The notes: generated by a model from the letters alone, not told the origin. DNA of 64,000 bases from Ipomoea triloba (GCF_003576645.1 NC_044929.1:5549475-5613474); one strand, 5' to 3'; positions 11,671 to 25,878 are shown, counted from the stretch's first letter. Program-made: numbers and translations.

Positions 11671-11929
11671 AATTATTGCATGGACCATGACCCACACAGC
11701 TGTGTGGACCAAAAATAAAAAGTACATTATTTTTGTACTGAAGGTACATTATTTTTGTACTGTAGGTACATTATTTGATAGTATATATCAAATAATGTAT
11801 CTTCAGTACAAAAATAATGTATCTAAAATAATGTACCTACAGTACAAAAATAATGTACCTTCAGTATAAAAATAATGTACTTTTTATTTTTGGTCCACAC
11901 AGCTGTGTGGACCATGATCCATGCAATAA
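11671..11929. mobile_element. foldback element with palindromic ends and repeat core
   Basis: The left end ATTATTGCATGGACCATGAC is followed by CCACACAGCTGTGTGG, a perfect palindrome. The right end repeats these inverted (CCACACAGCTGTGTGG, then ACCATGATCCATGCAATAAT). The core is a tandem and inverted array of AAAGTACATTATTTTTGTAC-type units. The GGACC/GGTCC words and the palindrome-within-terminus design match the elements near 2.2, 4.05 and 33.4 kb. Confidence 0.65.
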
Positions 11930-13041
11930 TGATTGTATTAAGGAAAAAATATTTACAAATATATCATATTTTTAAAATGTGTACATTCCATCTGCATTTA
12001 GTGTTTTACATTTTTTAAAATTTCAATTTCCTCCGTCTCTTTTCCTGTTGCCCACCCCCATTTCCGTGCTACCTAGCCACATGGCATAGCAGCATAGATA
12101 GTAAATCCCTAAATGGATATTCAATTTAGTCTATTTGAATCTCACATCCTCCTATCCCTTCTCCCAAAAGGTAGAATCCCCAATACCAAGGGTCTTCATA
12201 TTTTAGCTTGTCATAACTTTTGGAAGAATGTAAATCACAGTAACTCAATAACTTAGCAGACAAGGCCAAATGCCGGTGCGCACAAGGGATCTGCTCACTT
12301 TAGGCATAATCCCAATACTACCACTGCCAGATGTTCAAACATTGGTCGCTTCTCTCAAATATTGTCTACTGAACCAGTGAATATGTATTATGAACAAATT
12401 GCTCATATACAAATGCCTTTTTCTCCCAGTGTAGATTAGTAATACAAATGCAACAGGAAAAGAAATTTATCATATAGAAAACTAAGTCATGCACAAGTTG
12501 ACAAATAGGACGATGATCTATTTACAGGGACCTCCGAGATACTTTGAACGAAGAGATTAAAATGTTCTTTACAACTTAAACAGAATAGCTCTATTTCATC
12601 TTTGCCACCTTTAGAACTAGTAACCTTTATGAAGATGCCTAAAAGATTAGAAATTTCCTCCTAAAATAAGACCACAAATGTCAGAATCATCGATCACTAC
12701 TACTACCTATACAATCTTTCCTAGCAATTTATTAATATATCAAAAGATAAATGGTATACGAGCAGCTAGTCTTTCTTACCCCAAAAAGGTTGAATCCCCA
12801 ACCTCAATGGCCCCCAACACCATAGCCCGACAGAACATTTGAGAGAATGTAAATCACAGTAACTCAGTGGCTCAACAGATAGGGCCAAATTACCAGTGCG
12901 CACAACAGACGTTTCTGTGACTGTAACATCCTATTCTGGCTCAAGTTGATGAGAACAGACAGATATACCCAAATAAGCAAAAGCTAGCTAGCTCTATACT
13001 TGTGTTCTTTGTACATTATATTTTCATGTTTAAACAATAGT
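11930..13041. other. region downstream of the MYB gene; two SINE-like copies
   Basis: It probably includes the MYB 3' UTR next to 13042. Two copies of a dispersed repeat lie at about 12165-12385 and 12777-12915, sharing ATGTAAATCACAGTAACTCA. A third copy lies at 28461-28685. The words GTAACTCAGTGGCTC (box A-like) and GTGCG..CAAGG (box B-like) suggest a tRNA-derived SINE. No other gene is seen. Confidence 0.45.
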
Positions 13042-16000
13042 TTACCTATGAGGCATAGGATAGGTACCAGGAACTCCGGGAAGCGCCTGTCCAGGAATGG
13101 GAGGTCGAACGCCATAAGCCATGTGAGCTGGAGGTGGAAGATTCACAGGCGTGCCAACTGCAGAAACGAGTGGGCCCCCCACAGGTTGTCCGATGGTTGT
13201 CGGCCCATATACACCAACACCGGGATGAGCAGCAGGTTGTTTGTTCGATTTCCCAGAAGAGCTCCCTGCAGTGGTGCCATTAGTTTGGCCCGTAATTGGT
13301 CCCTGTGGCGACGAAACGTCTCCACTGTTGACGCTAGTTATGTCATGAATGCTGGACCGTCTCCTATCCTTGTTCATTGAGTTTAAACGGATAAAGTACT
13401 TTTGGGCATGGCTCGCAACTTGCGTAGGAGTTCTCGTCACAACAAAGTTCCGGGAGATACTCCTCCAATCACCTTTCCCATATTTATCCAAACCAAGAAG
13501 GAACAACCTGCTCGAGAATCAAAGACACATTTTAAACATAAGGATAAATCATAAATATCTGCCATTTCTGAGATTTTGAACTCCAGCAGGAGAATAGAGA
13601 CATTCTTTAACCTCACACAAAACCTTAGTATGAAAGCATAAATCCTTAACATGGGATCAAGGTAGGCTCAAAATGAAACAAAATCTCATTCATACGCAAT
13701 TACACATGTATAATACACCTACAAGATGTTTAGTGATGCATTAACTGTATAAAATCCGAAAAAAGCCAGTGAAAATTGGATATCAAAGATCTTTCATTTA
13801 GACTTTTACTTTCAGCTCTGCTCAATTTAATACCTTGCTTAGTCTGAAATGTTTTCAATCAAAAAAAGATATTAAAGATAAAGAAATTACTATTTCACTT
13901 TTGACAATAAGTTCATATTAATGATTGAAAGGAAAACATTAACATAATCAGCATGAGTAAATGGTGTTGACAAATAGCATCTGTTACTCTGCTGTCCCAA
14001 AGTTATTAATTGTTACTAAATTCTAATCTTGAGCAAAGGTCACTAAACTGGGCTATAATGCACATGGGCCAAACAAAAACTGAATCCAATCAATTAACTA
14101 GTCTAACCTATGGTCTTATAAACTCATATATTCTTTCTTATTTTTCAATGTGGAACTCTTAACATTGACCTTAGTTATCATCAATCCTCTAGGGAGTAGG
14201 AATGAAAAGCGGAAAATTACTCTCCACTATTGTTGAGGCAATTTCAAAGATATTTTCACCATGTCTAAAGAGTAAAGACTTGAATCTCTGTTGGTCTTAC
14301 CCTCCCAACACCCAGAACTCCCTAGGCAACCCAAATTAGCTGCCACTTAAACGCTGCAATTTCTTTCAACTCAATAGTCTCTTGGAGCACGCTCCATCAC
14401 AGCCCGCTGGAAATTGCATTGCCTCAGAAGTCACAATTTCACAGTCAGACCGAATCTCCTTCAAAGCTTCCCGAGCTTTCTCTACATTGCTCTCTTGTTA
14501 AACCCGTGGCATTAACAATCAGAACCAAAAAAAAATATCATCAGAGGCTCCACAAACAGAATGATCTCCATTTCACCGGCTTCCTTTATATCAGGCAGCA
14601 ACAAGCTAATCCTCACAAACATATTATTGAACTAATAGGTTTCCTCGTTCTCTAACTTGAACAGTGGACAGGGAGTTCCAGTGAATGGTGGATTTGGCAG
14701 AGAAAGATTAATGTTTTAGATGTCACACTTCAAGTATGTGAAATCATGTAAATCATAGTTGCAATATTCAGGTTCTGGGTACTTTTGACAAAGTTACCAT
14801 TTTTATCGAATATATGAAACATCTGTAAAATGAGAATTCAACAGTCTTCCAACCATCCCATTAGAGTGTTCACAACTTCACGTCTAGGCGGTCTAGCTAG
14901 ATAAAGTAGATTAAGGATTGGATCTCTATAAATACAAATATATGTACTCTCATGGATTCAACTAGAGATAATATTGCAACATTACCATCTTCTCCCTTCA
15001 CTGGCTTCCATATATTAGCTTCTCGTTTCTACAGAGAGTGGTGGTTATTTGCCACCCACAGGACCTTCAAACCCATAGTTTTAACAATTTTAAATCACAT
15101 TTTGTTTGGACAGTGACTGCATAACAAGAGGTAAAAGTATAAAGCTGAAGACTCAACCTCACACAAAACCAAATCCCTCAAAGTGGTCATTTCCTTCTGA
15201 AGAGTATTTTCATTGCAGGGATATGAATGAGGAGAAATGTTCTATTTCTGGTTAAGGGTAAAAAAATAAATAATTAGACAGTAAACCGAACTCAACTTTT
15301 TAAATCCTAGAAGTGGCAGTAACTTTAATTCCTTAAGAGAATGATGTCACCACCAAGCTAAAGGAGGTCTAAAGCGACTATAGCATTGTAATGCTATAAT
15401 ATTGCTGCTTTTAATCTATCCTGAACTGAATGCCAAGAAAAGGACCCTATTAGGCAATTGATACCAGATGAGAATAAATATGTTCCGTATAGGTAGAGGA
15501 GGATGCATATATACATAAGAGGAGAGAACAAGTTATACTACAAGTAGACAGCTGAAGAATGGTATAAATAGGATTTTAATTCGAACAGGAGTAGTCCTAA
15601 TATACTTGAAAGCACCATTTTCCCCTACTCCAATACTCCATGGTTCGAGACCAACATCCTCTTTTGTTCACCTCTCTCGCGCCCAGTTTTATTCTTGAAA
15701 AAGAAAAGTAAACACCACAAGTGGGAGAAGTAGCCCTAAAATGAAAGATAGTCACAGAAGGAAAAACACCACAAAATCTACAAGTCTTTTTTGCCTTCTC
15801 TTGTTCTCCTCAGAACCCTACTCCTTTTGTTTTTGTTTTACCATTTGGATGGCGACTAGAACTTAAAATCGAAACTAGTTATTTTGCCCAAACAAGGTAA
15901 ACAAATACTCCAGAAGTAACTTCTTCGGGATGAGTATATTACGTTTATGAAGCATTGTAGATAACGATTTTTTTCATTGTTTAAGTGCAGGGGAGTTACT

Positions 16001-16801
16001 TATATGGCTTTCTAATGTAGGTTTGAGAGTTTTCCCATTATGCAGACAGTTTTCCCATGGCTTTCTAAGTGCAGCAGTTTGTTGTTGTATATACTCTTTA
16101 AATGGGATAAAATGATGCATTTTTTTCAAGAACAATTTTAGGATTAAGCGCTTACCACTATGCCAAAAGCGGCCAGGGTGCTGGACTTGGCCCTTTACCG
16201 GCCTTCGTCCAACAATCTCCCTAGCCACATGGTGCTAGACTTGGCCCTTAAGGACCTCCGCCCAACAAACAGTTAGTGACAATACATGCCAATGGCAATA
16301 TGCTCTGCCAAGTATAATTTACTATCAGTAATATATGATGTATTGACTACAAAAATCTAGATGTCCTCAAGTTAATATGAAGCGATGTATGCATTTTGGC
16401 CTATATCGGTTTGCTTAGAGAGGAATGACTACTAACCTGTGTTCCTCTTCAGTCCAAGCAATCCCTTTGCGTCGCTCCTGATCCGATCTTGTAGACTTTC
16501 CATGATGTGAATCATTGTTCCCCTGCCCAGAATTGCCACCCTTCTTGTCATCATGGCTTGTCAAACTATCCGAAGAGGAATCGTAGTAAGGCAGAGGAAC
16601 ACAGCCAGACTCAATCCGGCTAACATCATCCATTAAAAGTTCATAGTGAAGCTTAACCTCTTTCAAGGACTTTCCCGGAACATCTGCCGCAATCTTCTCC
16701 CATCTATCTGACAAATCTTCAGGGTAAGTTGCCAAGGCATTCTCAAATGCCTTATCTAGCTCTCTACTCCACACAGAGCTACTTGATTCAGTCACCGTCA
16801 T
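13042..16801 (-). CDS. R-R type MYB transcription factor, DIVARICATA/SRM1-like
   Basis: Two coding exons, 16437-16801 and 13042-13507, join as R|LFLLG and give 276 residues. An N-terminal SANT/MYB-like repeat (about residues 9-60, with [20 protein letters not shown] and VSRIESG) is followed by a second MYB repeat (about 111-165, [21 protein letters not shown]) ending in SHAQKYF at residues 154-160. Then come [12 protein letters not shown] and a Pro/Gly-rich tail. This layout is that of DIVARICATA-type factors, and the sequence most resembles Arabidopsis SRM1, a salt/ABA-related MYB binding GATAA-like sites. The start at 16801 gives MTVTES, like SRM1; the frame upstream has no ATG. A cag acceptor near 16831 suggests a 5'-UTR intron. 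The single coding intron is about 2.9 kb with no recognised gene inside. Confidence 0.88.
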
Positions 16802-17466
16802 CAAGCCTTCTCTCAATTACTATAGACTTTCCTGCAAAATCAATAAAAGATCAAGATTTAACCAAGCTTAAAAGTAATTGCCATAGACATATGAATTTGC
16901 AATGAATTTACAGAAAAGCTATTGCAATTGCGATCTATTACTAGCTTAATTGGGCAAGTGAAACAGCAAACTGGATATAGTAAAATCAAAGAGTCCTAAA
17001 AATAGAAAGTGAGATTGATAGACCTGTTCCAATAAGTATCACAAAACGCACCAAAGAAAGGAGAGCGATGATGGTGACTTGCCTCACAAATCAAGAAATC
17101 AAGAATTGAACAGTTGAGAAATGCTGACCCTATCCACAAACTAAAAGGCAATTAAACCATTAAAAATATCTGAAAATCATAAACCCAGAATAGCAGTAAG
17201 GGAAAGAAGACAACTTAAACTATTCCAGTATTCCATAGTTATTAGGGTTGTGAGACCTCTGAGAATAAAACTCCAAATGCATCCAAACAAATTAGAAAGA
17301 CCCAGAGAAAATTAAAACGGATAAAAGTGAGCACTCAATTGTCATTACTATACTGATACAGAGCGCTCCCACAAAAGCTCTTACTGATAGCAACATTTTT
17401 CACCGTCCAAAATTCTATTCCACTAACCACTATCAAACCTAACATTCCCTCTGGTAAAAAAGAAAA
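16802..17466. other. 5' UTR and promoter side of the MYB gene
   Basis: On the minus strand, TTTTGCAG|GAAAG ends at about 16830 and GGAACAG|GTCTATC lies at about 17025, consistent with a short intron in the leader. Further upstream there is AT-rich DNA. No TATA box was fixed. Confidence 0.4.
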
Positions 17467-17833
17467 GGAAAAAGTGTAAAATAGGCCACTGGATTTGTTG
17501 CTTTTGTGCAATTGGGCCATTTAACTTAAAAAGTGTGCAATTCAACCATCAAACAAGCAAAATTTGTGCAATTGGACCATTTTTACAAAAAATTTTAATT
17601 CAATTTGAGTTAAAAACATTTCAATGTTGACTCCCAACTAGTATGGTAGAAGAAAATGCCACTCTTAATACATATATGTTAGTAATATAATTGAATTTTA
17701 CCAGAAAATTTTTGTAAAAATGGTTCAATTGCACAAATTTTACTTGTTAGATAGTTGAATTGCACACTTTTTAAGTTCAATGACCCAATTGCACAAAAGC
17801 GATAAGTTCAGTGGCCTATTTGACACTTTTTCC
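17467..17833. mobile_element. foldback MITE, GGAAAAAGTGT termini
   Basis: The left terminus GGAAAAAGTGTAAAATAGGC is matched inverted by GGCCTATTTGACACTTTTTC at the right end. The arms continue with GTGCAATTGGGCCATT / GACCCAATTGCAC. The ends resemble those of the Mutator-type foldback at 56718. Flanks are A-rich, so a target duplication cannot be judged. Confidence 0.6.
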
Positions 17834-18317
17834 AAAAAAAAAAAAAGCAAAAATGGGCGCGAGAATCTGATGACAGCATTTACGGAATTACAGTAGAAAC
17901 CCTAGAAAAATATATTATAATATTTTACTTTTCTTTTTAATTAATTTTGTGATAGAAATCTTTACTGCCAATTAACGTTTTACTTTTTAAAATATTTTAA
18001 TTTTTAGTCCACTGAGTTAAGTAATTAGTAAATTATTATCTCATGTTTCAACCAACACTCAGAAAAGTAACTTTTTTATAAATTTTTTAACCATTTTCTT
18101 TAATTTGTAATAAAGTAAAGTTTATAACATTTTTTTATTAGTTATTAAAATAACATTGCTATTAGTTATAACATTGTTTAAGAATAAATATTAAGTCTTA
18201 TAGAATTAGGTGATAAATTTTATACTTATAAAATGATAAATTCAAATCTAAATTTAAAAAAAAAGTAACTTTTCTCTCGATCAAATTACATATTAACTCT
18301 TAAATTTATATTTATTA

Positions 18318-19599
18318 CTAATTTTACACGCGTATTGCGCGAATGGGTTAATGCCCAATGTTTATATTTAAATAAATATTTGAAAGTATATAAATGCAAT
18401 ATTATATAGGAGAAGTTTATACCTAGGTAATTGAATGTCGAATTTTTTTATTTAAATATGTAACTCAAAGTATATGAATCCAATATAATATAGGAAATTC
18501 ATTATAATTGTTACTAAAATAAATGTTTGCAACCTTGTAAAATCAATAGTCTAAAAATGATAGTCTAAATAAATACTACTTTTAGTTTGAATTTTTCTAA
18601 GTGTCTTAATTTTTTTTGAGTAACATTGTCATTGTCTTCATCTTTACTATTTGTTCTCTTCCTTTATGTTAGTAGTGTGTTATTTGCAATTCGATTATTG
18701 TTGGTAGCATAGATGATAACGTCATGCAATGAGATTATGATATAGGAGCTATAGACTTTCCTTTAGGTGTTTTACTTGGTGTTCATTTGGTTCCAGTATT
18801 ATTGTTGAATGAGTTATTGTGGATAAAGAAATCTCTAGTTTAAGAAAATAGGTTAAATAAATTAATAAAAATTTGAAAATTTAAAATATGATGTATTCCA
18901 AAGATATTAAAATGTAGTTTCTCGCTTCAATTTGCTGGGTAATGGTTATTTGAGTACTTTCATTGTCAACAAATCCCCCAAGTAGTTAATATGATTGGTT
19001 TCAAACTATTCTTTTTTACTTTTTTCATGGTATTAATAAAATACTTGATAAATAAATATATAACATTATTTAGTATTATAACTTTGATATTTAATTACAA
19101 GATAGTGTAAAAAGAACATAATAGGCAATGTAATGAATATCAATTGATGAATTTGAATGTACAGAATCTTTGCATTAGAGAAAATATAGACAATATAACT
19201 AATGAAATTATTTTTCTTATTTAATTTATTGATGATGCATATTTTTTTTTTAAATAAAGGCATTGTAGACACATAATTCTAAATTAAAGAAATCCATATG
19301 TATCATTTTTTGTTGTAGTTACTAATTTATTTAATTTAATAAGAGTAAAATAGGGTGATAAACTTAATTATGTAAAATTTGATTGAGATGGGGTTCGAAC
19401 TTAAGACCTTTCTTATAGAAATTAATGGGTAAGTTAAAAGTTAACGGAATATTAACGGAGATGAGAATATTTAAGAAAAACTTAACGGATAATCATATAA
19501 TTAAGGATAAATTAGGAAATCTCAAAGAAAAATTTGACCGCCATTTTTTTTATACCCATTTTAGGCCTAACTCTCTTTGACTCTTATTAGTATAGTAGA
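18318..19599 (-). mobile_element. non-autonomous Helitron candidate
   Basis: Read on the minus strand, the segment begins TCTACTATACTAATAAGAG at 19599, preceded by A. It ends with a GC hairpin (CGCGCAATACGCG), about ten bases, then TTAG at 18318 followed by T. A|T insertion, a 5' TC and a 3' hairpin plus CTRR-type end are Helitron marks. It contains no Rep/helicase coding sequence and is about 1.28 kb. Its 5' motif (TCTACTATACTAATAAGAG) is a sequence type common in plant Helitrons. Confidence 0.5.
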
Positions 19600-19978
19600 T
19601 TTATTGGCACCACTTGCTCTTCTTATATAGCTTCCTCCGGATTAATAAATGGATAAGATTTATTGGATACAAGGTAAGAGATTTGACTTTACAAAATATT
19701 TTTAAAGTGTTCATAATGATTTAAAATATTTTAGGTGAGTAAAACATTTTAAAAATTATATAATTATGCAACTTTTTAGAATTTTAAATGTCTTTTGAAT
19801 TTTATTAATTTGATAACTTAACTACATGGTTAGGGCTTATTTGATCTTATAAAAAAAAAAAAAGAGAGAAATAAAATGGATAACTTGGAGGCATCAACCA
19901 TCTACAATATTTTGTCAACGGGTTTAACTCACTGATTCAATATGCAGTATTTGAGGGAGAATAAGAAAAATATGATTT

Positions 19979-20226
19979 TACCCCTATGACTTAGTGTAGT
20001 GGTTCATCGTCTAACTTGATGTCATGATGGAAGGCGGCACATGAATGAGAAAAAGGCTCGTGATAATGAAAGGTGTGGCTTGTGTGCGCATGACGACTAG
20101 ATTTTGATTGGTGGGCTGATTGCACGCCTCATGATTTACATCGGCAATGGCTCTAGGGAACAGGGTCCTGTGAGCTTAGGATTAGCCCGACAAAGCTGGG
20201 ATCACCTAAGTATTTTTAAAAAAAAA
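19979..20226 (+). mobile_element. tRNA-derived SINE, copy 1
   Basis: The head contains TTAGTGTAGTGGTTC (box A-like). The tail ends GGGATCACCTAAGTATTTTT followed by A-rich sequence. The body shares GTGCGCA, GATTAGCCC and the same tail with the copy at 22161-22447. Confidence 0.5.
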
Positions 20227-20460
20227 TGATTTTGCTCCAAAAGAGATGGTGAATGGGTGAAATATGACTCTTGTGTTAGAAAGTTACAAATTCAATTCTT
20301 ATCAATACTATACTCTATCAGTCGAGTCTGTCACGTAGGACCTTTCTAGTGTAGTTTATCTCTCTTTTCATGTGTAGTTTACAAACTATTACACATTAAC
20401 GGAATTTTATCTAGTACACACTCTCATATAGTAATGATAAATTTTTCTCATCATCCAAAT

Positions 20461-21637
<1,177 letters not shown>

Positions 21638-21995
21638 TACTTTACATTTTAAACAGGTTTACAATGACAAATAATAAGAATATGAATGATTGCTCACCAA
21701 AAAAAAGAAAGAATATGAATTATTATAACTAAATAGAATAGTAAAATTTTATATTATTGTCTACTACATATAAAAATGTCATGAATTATTTTTATTTATC
21801 GTAGTTGATATATACTTTACATTTTAAACAAGTTTACAATGACAAATAATAAGAATATGAATGATTGCTCACCAAAAAAAAAAAAGAAAAAAAGAATATG
21901 AATTATTATAAATAAATAGAATAGTAACATTTTATATTATTGTCTACTACATATAAAAATGTCATGAATTATTTTTATTTATTATAGTTGATATT
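21638..21995 (+). repeat. 175-bp tandem duplication
   Basis: The block beginning TACTTTACATTTTAAACA at 21638 is repeated from 21813 with the same order of words (AATGACAAATAATAAGAATA, TGATTGCTCACC, TATTATTGTCTACTACATA). Differences are few, mainly a longer A-run in the second copy. No function is apparent. Confidence 0.75.
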
Positions 21996-22160
21996 TTTAC
22001 TATTGGGAATTGTACAATTTTATATAAATGAGCTATTTTGAAATTACCATTAATTATTATCTAGGTAGCATAGAAACAAAAAAGGAAATCTTCAAACAAA
22101 AAACAAAAAAGAAAATTTAAAAAAAAATCAGCAACTTCATAAAATAGAGAAAACAATACG

Positions 22161-22447
22161 TGCCCTCGGGTTTAGCGTAATTGGTTTGTCGTATGACTTA
22201 AATATTATGACTGGAGACGGCAGTGTAAGGTCGGAATCTGACTAGAAACACGTATGTATGGAAAAAATGACTCAATGATCGGATGCTAGAAGGTCTGGAT
22301 TGGATCACTAGTGCGCACATGAGACAAGGATCTTACTGATAGGTTGATTATATGACTCGCAAATTTATATATGCAGAGGCTCTAGGACCATCCTATGGAT
22401 TTAGGATTAGTCCAACGAAACTGGAATCACCTAAGTTTTTTAAAAAA
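22161..22447 (+). mobile_element. tRNA-derived SINE, copy 2
   Basis: TTTAGCGTAATTGG (box A-like), then GGTCGGAATCTG (box B-like) about 60 bp later, give a tRNA-like head. The tail is GGAATCACCTAAGTTTTTTA plus A-rich sequence, matching the copy at 19979. Confidence 0.55.
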
Positions 22448-24506
22448 TGAGATAAAACAACACATGAGATAAACGTGTACGTTTGTGTCTATATATATAC
22501 ACACACACACAGGATCAGGTGCGAAGGAGCTCCCAGGTAAAAAATGTAAATAATTAGTTCAATAGGTCTTAGTCTTTTGCCTTGATTCATTGATTAAAAT
22601 CATTGGATCTTGAGTGAAGGTCTTATGGTTATCTGATATGGTATATCACTCTCCCTTCGTCATTTCTTTTTTAGTTTTTTCAATTATTTTCTTTTGAGTG
22701 GTTGTGATGATACTTCTACCTTTGTCTGAATCAAAGGATTTTGTGATGGTATGTTGCTCATGAGTTTTGGATTTTGTTCCAAAACTCAAAGTAGCAACTT
22801 ACCCCAAATTCTATCTTGATTTGAAAAATTAGCAAGATATAAGTAACTTGTCTTATTTCACCTTAACCTATTTGCATTTGTTAACAGGAAGATGAGGAAG
22901 TATAGGCTAGTGATTGACTTACTGTAATTTTTGGGTTAAAATGAAGAAGACATGAAGTTTATACCTGTAAATATGTAAGTTGTGAATCTATCATTTGTGT
23001 ATATATTTTTTTTGTACTTAATTATGTGATTGTATTATTGTATATTTGTCTTTATCACATAATTAGCTAACTAAATTAGCTAATTTTGGTATTTCAGTAT
23101 ATATTTTTGCCTTTTTGAAACTTGTAAGTTATAATTTGCATAATGCAAATTTGGAAGATGTATATTTTTTATTATTACATAATTTTTAATTTCTATTTAT
23201 TTTTAAACCGAATAATCCGAAATCCAATTTTTTTGTCCGAATCCGATTTTATATAAATCTGACGGTTATAAAGCTTAAATTGGATGGTTTGGATATGTAA
23301 ATTAAAAACCGAAATCCGTTCGAATTGACTATTGAGATACCCGATCCGTCTGAACCCACCTGATGCACAGCCCTAATCGGGATGATACAATAGTTGAATA
23401 GTTCACGTGAGGATACGTTAAGTTTCACAATAAATAGTGTTTATATTATAATAGCAAACATCATTTTAAGACCGATTACAAATGAAAGTAATGTTGGAAC
23501 AATAGCAAAAATGGCACTGTAAGTGACTATTTTGTGGTACAAATATATGTGAGGTCCACTTTCGATTTGGGTCGGATCAAAGTAGATTCAGGTTCGTTGT
23601 AGTGAGACGAAAAGATTGATATATTGTACGCTCAAAATGGATAATGGGTGAATGAGAAATTAATTCTCAAAGTAGACCTGTTTGAGTTGAGAAATGAAGA
23701 TGGAAATGCTTTAAAGTAGCCTTTGTCCCACATTGGTTTGGGAAGTGGGTTTGCACCACTATATATACAAGAGCTTTTTTAAAATATATTGAATTTTATA
23801 GTATAGAGACTCCCTATCGCGAGTAGGGAGGTGCAAATCAAATCTATTTTTGGAGTACCTAGGCCTTAATTCAGATGTGAATCATGTGATGAAAAAAAAA
23901 AAAAACTTTTTTGAAGATTTAAAGGTGCATATTGTCATGGTAAAAAGTTAAGGATTAAAATCGTTAACAATGAACAATTGATGGACTAAAATTGTTTTTT
24001 TTTTTTGGTGAGTGAAACCTGTAGTCACGTTTTGAGGGTGTGAACTAGACAAACCTTGATTTCTGAACCTAGTCGGCAAATGACAAAAAGACAAAAAGAC
24101 AAAAAGAGGTAAATCAGCAAAGATTACTCATAGTTAATCGTCTCAAAACAAGAAGATCATACTACTAGAAATCAAACTTGTAACATTGTGGTTATTAAGT
24201 TAACAATTTGACTAACTTGACTAGGTTTGTCCCAAACCGGAAATCCTAGTCGACCTTCCAACATGCTTCCAGTGAGCTTCGAACTCTCATACTGCCACTT
24301 CCAGTCAGACAACGGACCAACTACACTAAATCTGAGTTGGGCCCATTTAACATGTGTTTAGTTGGATTCAGTAGGAGAAATCCCAACCCGGCCCATTTAA
24401 ACCGGATTTGATATGGGTTAAACGGGTTGATCCCGGTAACCCGCGGGTAACCCGGCATTTATTTTATTTTATTTTATTTTTTTACCACGGTATTCCCATT
24501 TTCCCT
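22448..24506. other. repeat-rich intergenic DNA with hAT-like and LTR-like remnants
   Basis: (TA)n(CA)n at about 22490-22511 is followed by GGATCAGGTGCGAAGG, a word also present (inverted, diverged) at about 30815. 'gatgcacagccctaat' at about 23363 looks like one end of a hAT-type element. At 23727-23775, GTCCCACATTGG is followed 24 bp later by TATATATA, then a CTCCCTA/TAGGGAG hairpin at about 23813-23833. This could be the promoter of an old LTR. No coding exon is seen. Confidence 0.4.
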
Positions 24507-25033
24507 AAGGATGTGTTTGGAAATCCGGAAAATGATTTAATTTATGGAAATCATTTTTCGGGTTTCTAGTGTTTGGGAAGGAGAAGAAAATTGTGGTTAA
24601 TGGAAATTAACTTGTTGGTCAATGGAAAAGAAGCCACATTTTATGGAAAATGACTTCCCCATTTTTTGAGGGAAAATCATTTTTTGCCTCTTCTTCATCT
24701 TCCGCCTCTCGTTGCATCTTTCGTCTCCCGACCTTGGTGAGACTAGTTTCAAAACCAATCGGGCGACTAGTCGGCGAGACTGGTTTCTCGAAGGAAACCA
24801 GTCGACGAGATTGGTTTACTCTCGAAACCAGTTGGCCACTGACTGATTTCACTTGTTTTTATGTTTTTTTTTTTTTACAATTTTGTTAATTTTCCTGTCT
24901 ATTTTCTAGAAAATGAACCAAACACGCAATGTCAATTTTCTGCTCTGCAGCCAAACATAAGAAAGGAAAATGATTTCTGAAAAATATCTCATTTTCCAGA
25001 AATCATTTTCTTACTTTCCAAACACACCCTAAA
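24507..25033. mobile_element. MITE with TGTGTTTGGAAA termini
   Basis: AGGATGTGTTTGGAAA at the left end and TTTCCAAACACACCCT at the right end are near-perfect inverted termini. Inner arms (AAATGATTT, TCATTTTC words) are also complementary. Such ends are common in plant hAT/PIF-type MITEs. A clear target duplication was not seen. Open frames inside it are not genes. Confidence 0.6.
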
Positions 25034-25878
25034 ATTAAAATCCCTAAATCCCTGCGTCCCTGGCTCTCCCAGTCTCTGCGATCTACCACGAACTACGAAG
25101 TGCGAAGTCCGTAGCGGAACTGTGAACTTCAACTAGCGATCGACGGTACACCAACGACGGCAACCTGCGGGCTACGGTTCAGCCTTCTTCCAATCTCCCT
25201 ACTCCGGTCTCTCTCCGGTCGAGATACGGCACCGGTTGGCGTCTCAGGCACCGGCATACTACCAATTCTCCCTTCTCCATTCGAAACTCCGGCATACGTG
25301 CTACGCACTAACTCCTCTGCTCCAGGTAAACATTACAAGACTTTTAATGTAGATAATGATGATCATGAATCAATGGATTACAAGGCTTGTAATATTGTTG
25401 TTGATTGTGATTGATGAAAGAAGGTATTAATGTATTAATGTGTTGAAAACTTTGAATATTGATTGTTGAATGTTGTGTTGGAAGTTGGAACTTGAATGAA
25501 TTAGAAAATTTTAAAATTTTTATGTACTAATTTTGTGTTGTGTAAATATTTAGTTATTTGTGTAAAATTTAATGTACCAATTTTGTTTGATAAATGATAA
25601 ATTGATAATTGATATAAATCAAATCAATAAAATAAATAATATATTCATATTTTATATATTGTATTTAATTAATCTTTTAATTTAAAGACAGGCTGTCCCG
25701 TTTAGCCAGTCAACACTCAGACCACTGGTTGTGGTCGGTTGTAAAATCTAAAAATCCCAACCCCTATAAAAAACGAATTCCAACCGTTTGAGAGCTCTAC
25801 ATAATATGATAAAATGTATGGAGTATAAACTCATGTGTCTGTGTTAGAACCCTAGATTTCATCATCATTTTCTCACAG
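25034..25878. other. promoter side of the SANTA-domain gene
   Basis: A GC-richer stretch at 25050-25330 with many CCGGT/CTCCGG words resembles the leader of a hAT-type element, but no transposase was found. AT-rich DNA follows. CCTATAAAAAACG at about 25765 is a possible TATA box about 110 bp before the ATG. Confidence 0.35.

Noticed and set aside
14190..14655. Possible coding relic in the MYB intron
   Set aside because: Short open pieces on the minus strand (for example [15 protein letters not shown]) could be a retroelement RNase H relic, but stops and frameshifts and lack of a recognisable motif do not allow a call.
24619..24889. Open frames on both strands
   Set aside because: They lie wholly inside the inverted arms and centre of the MITE at 24507-25033.
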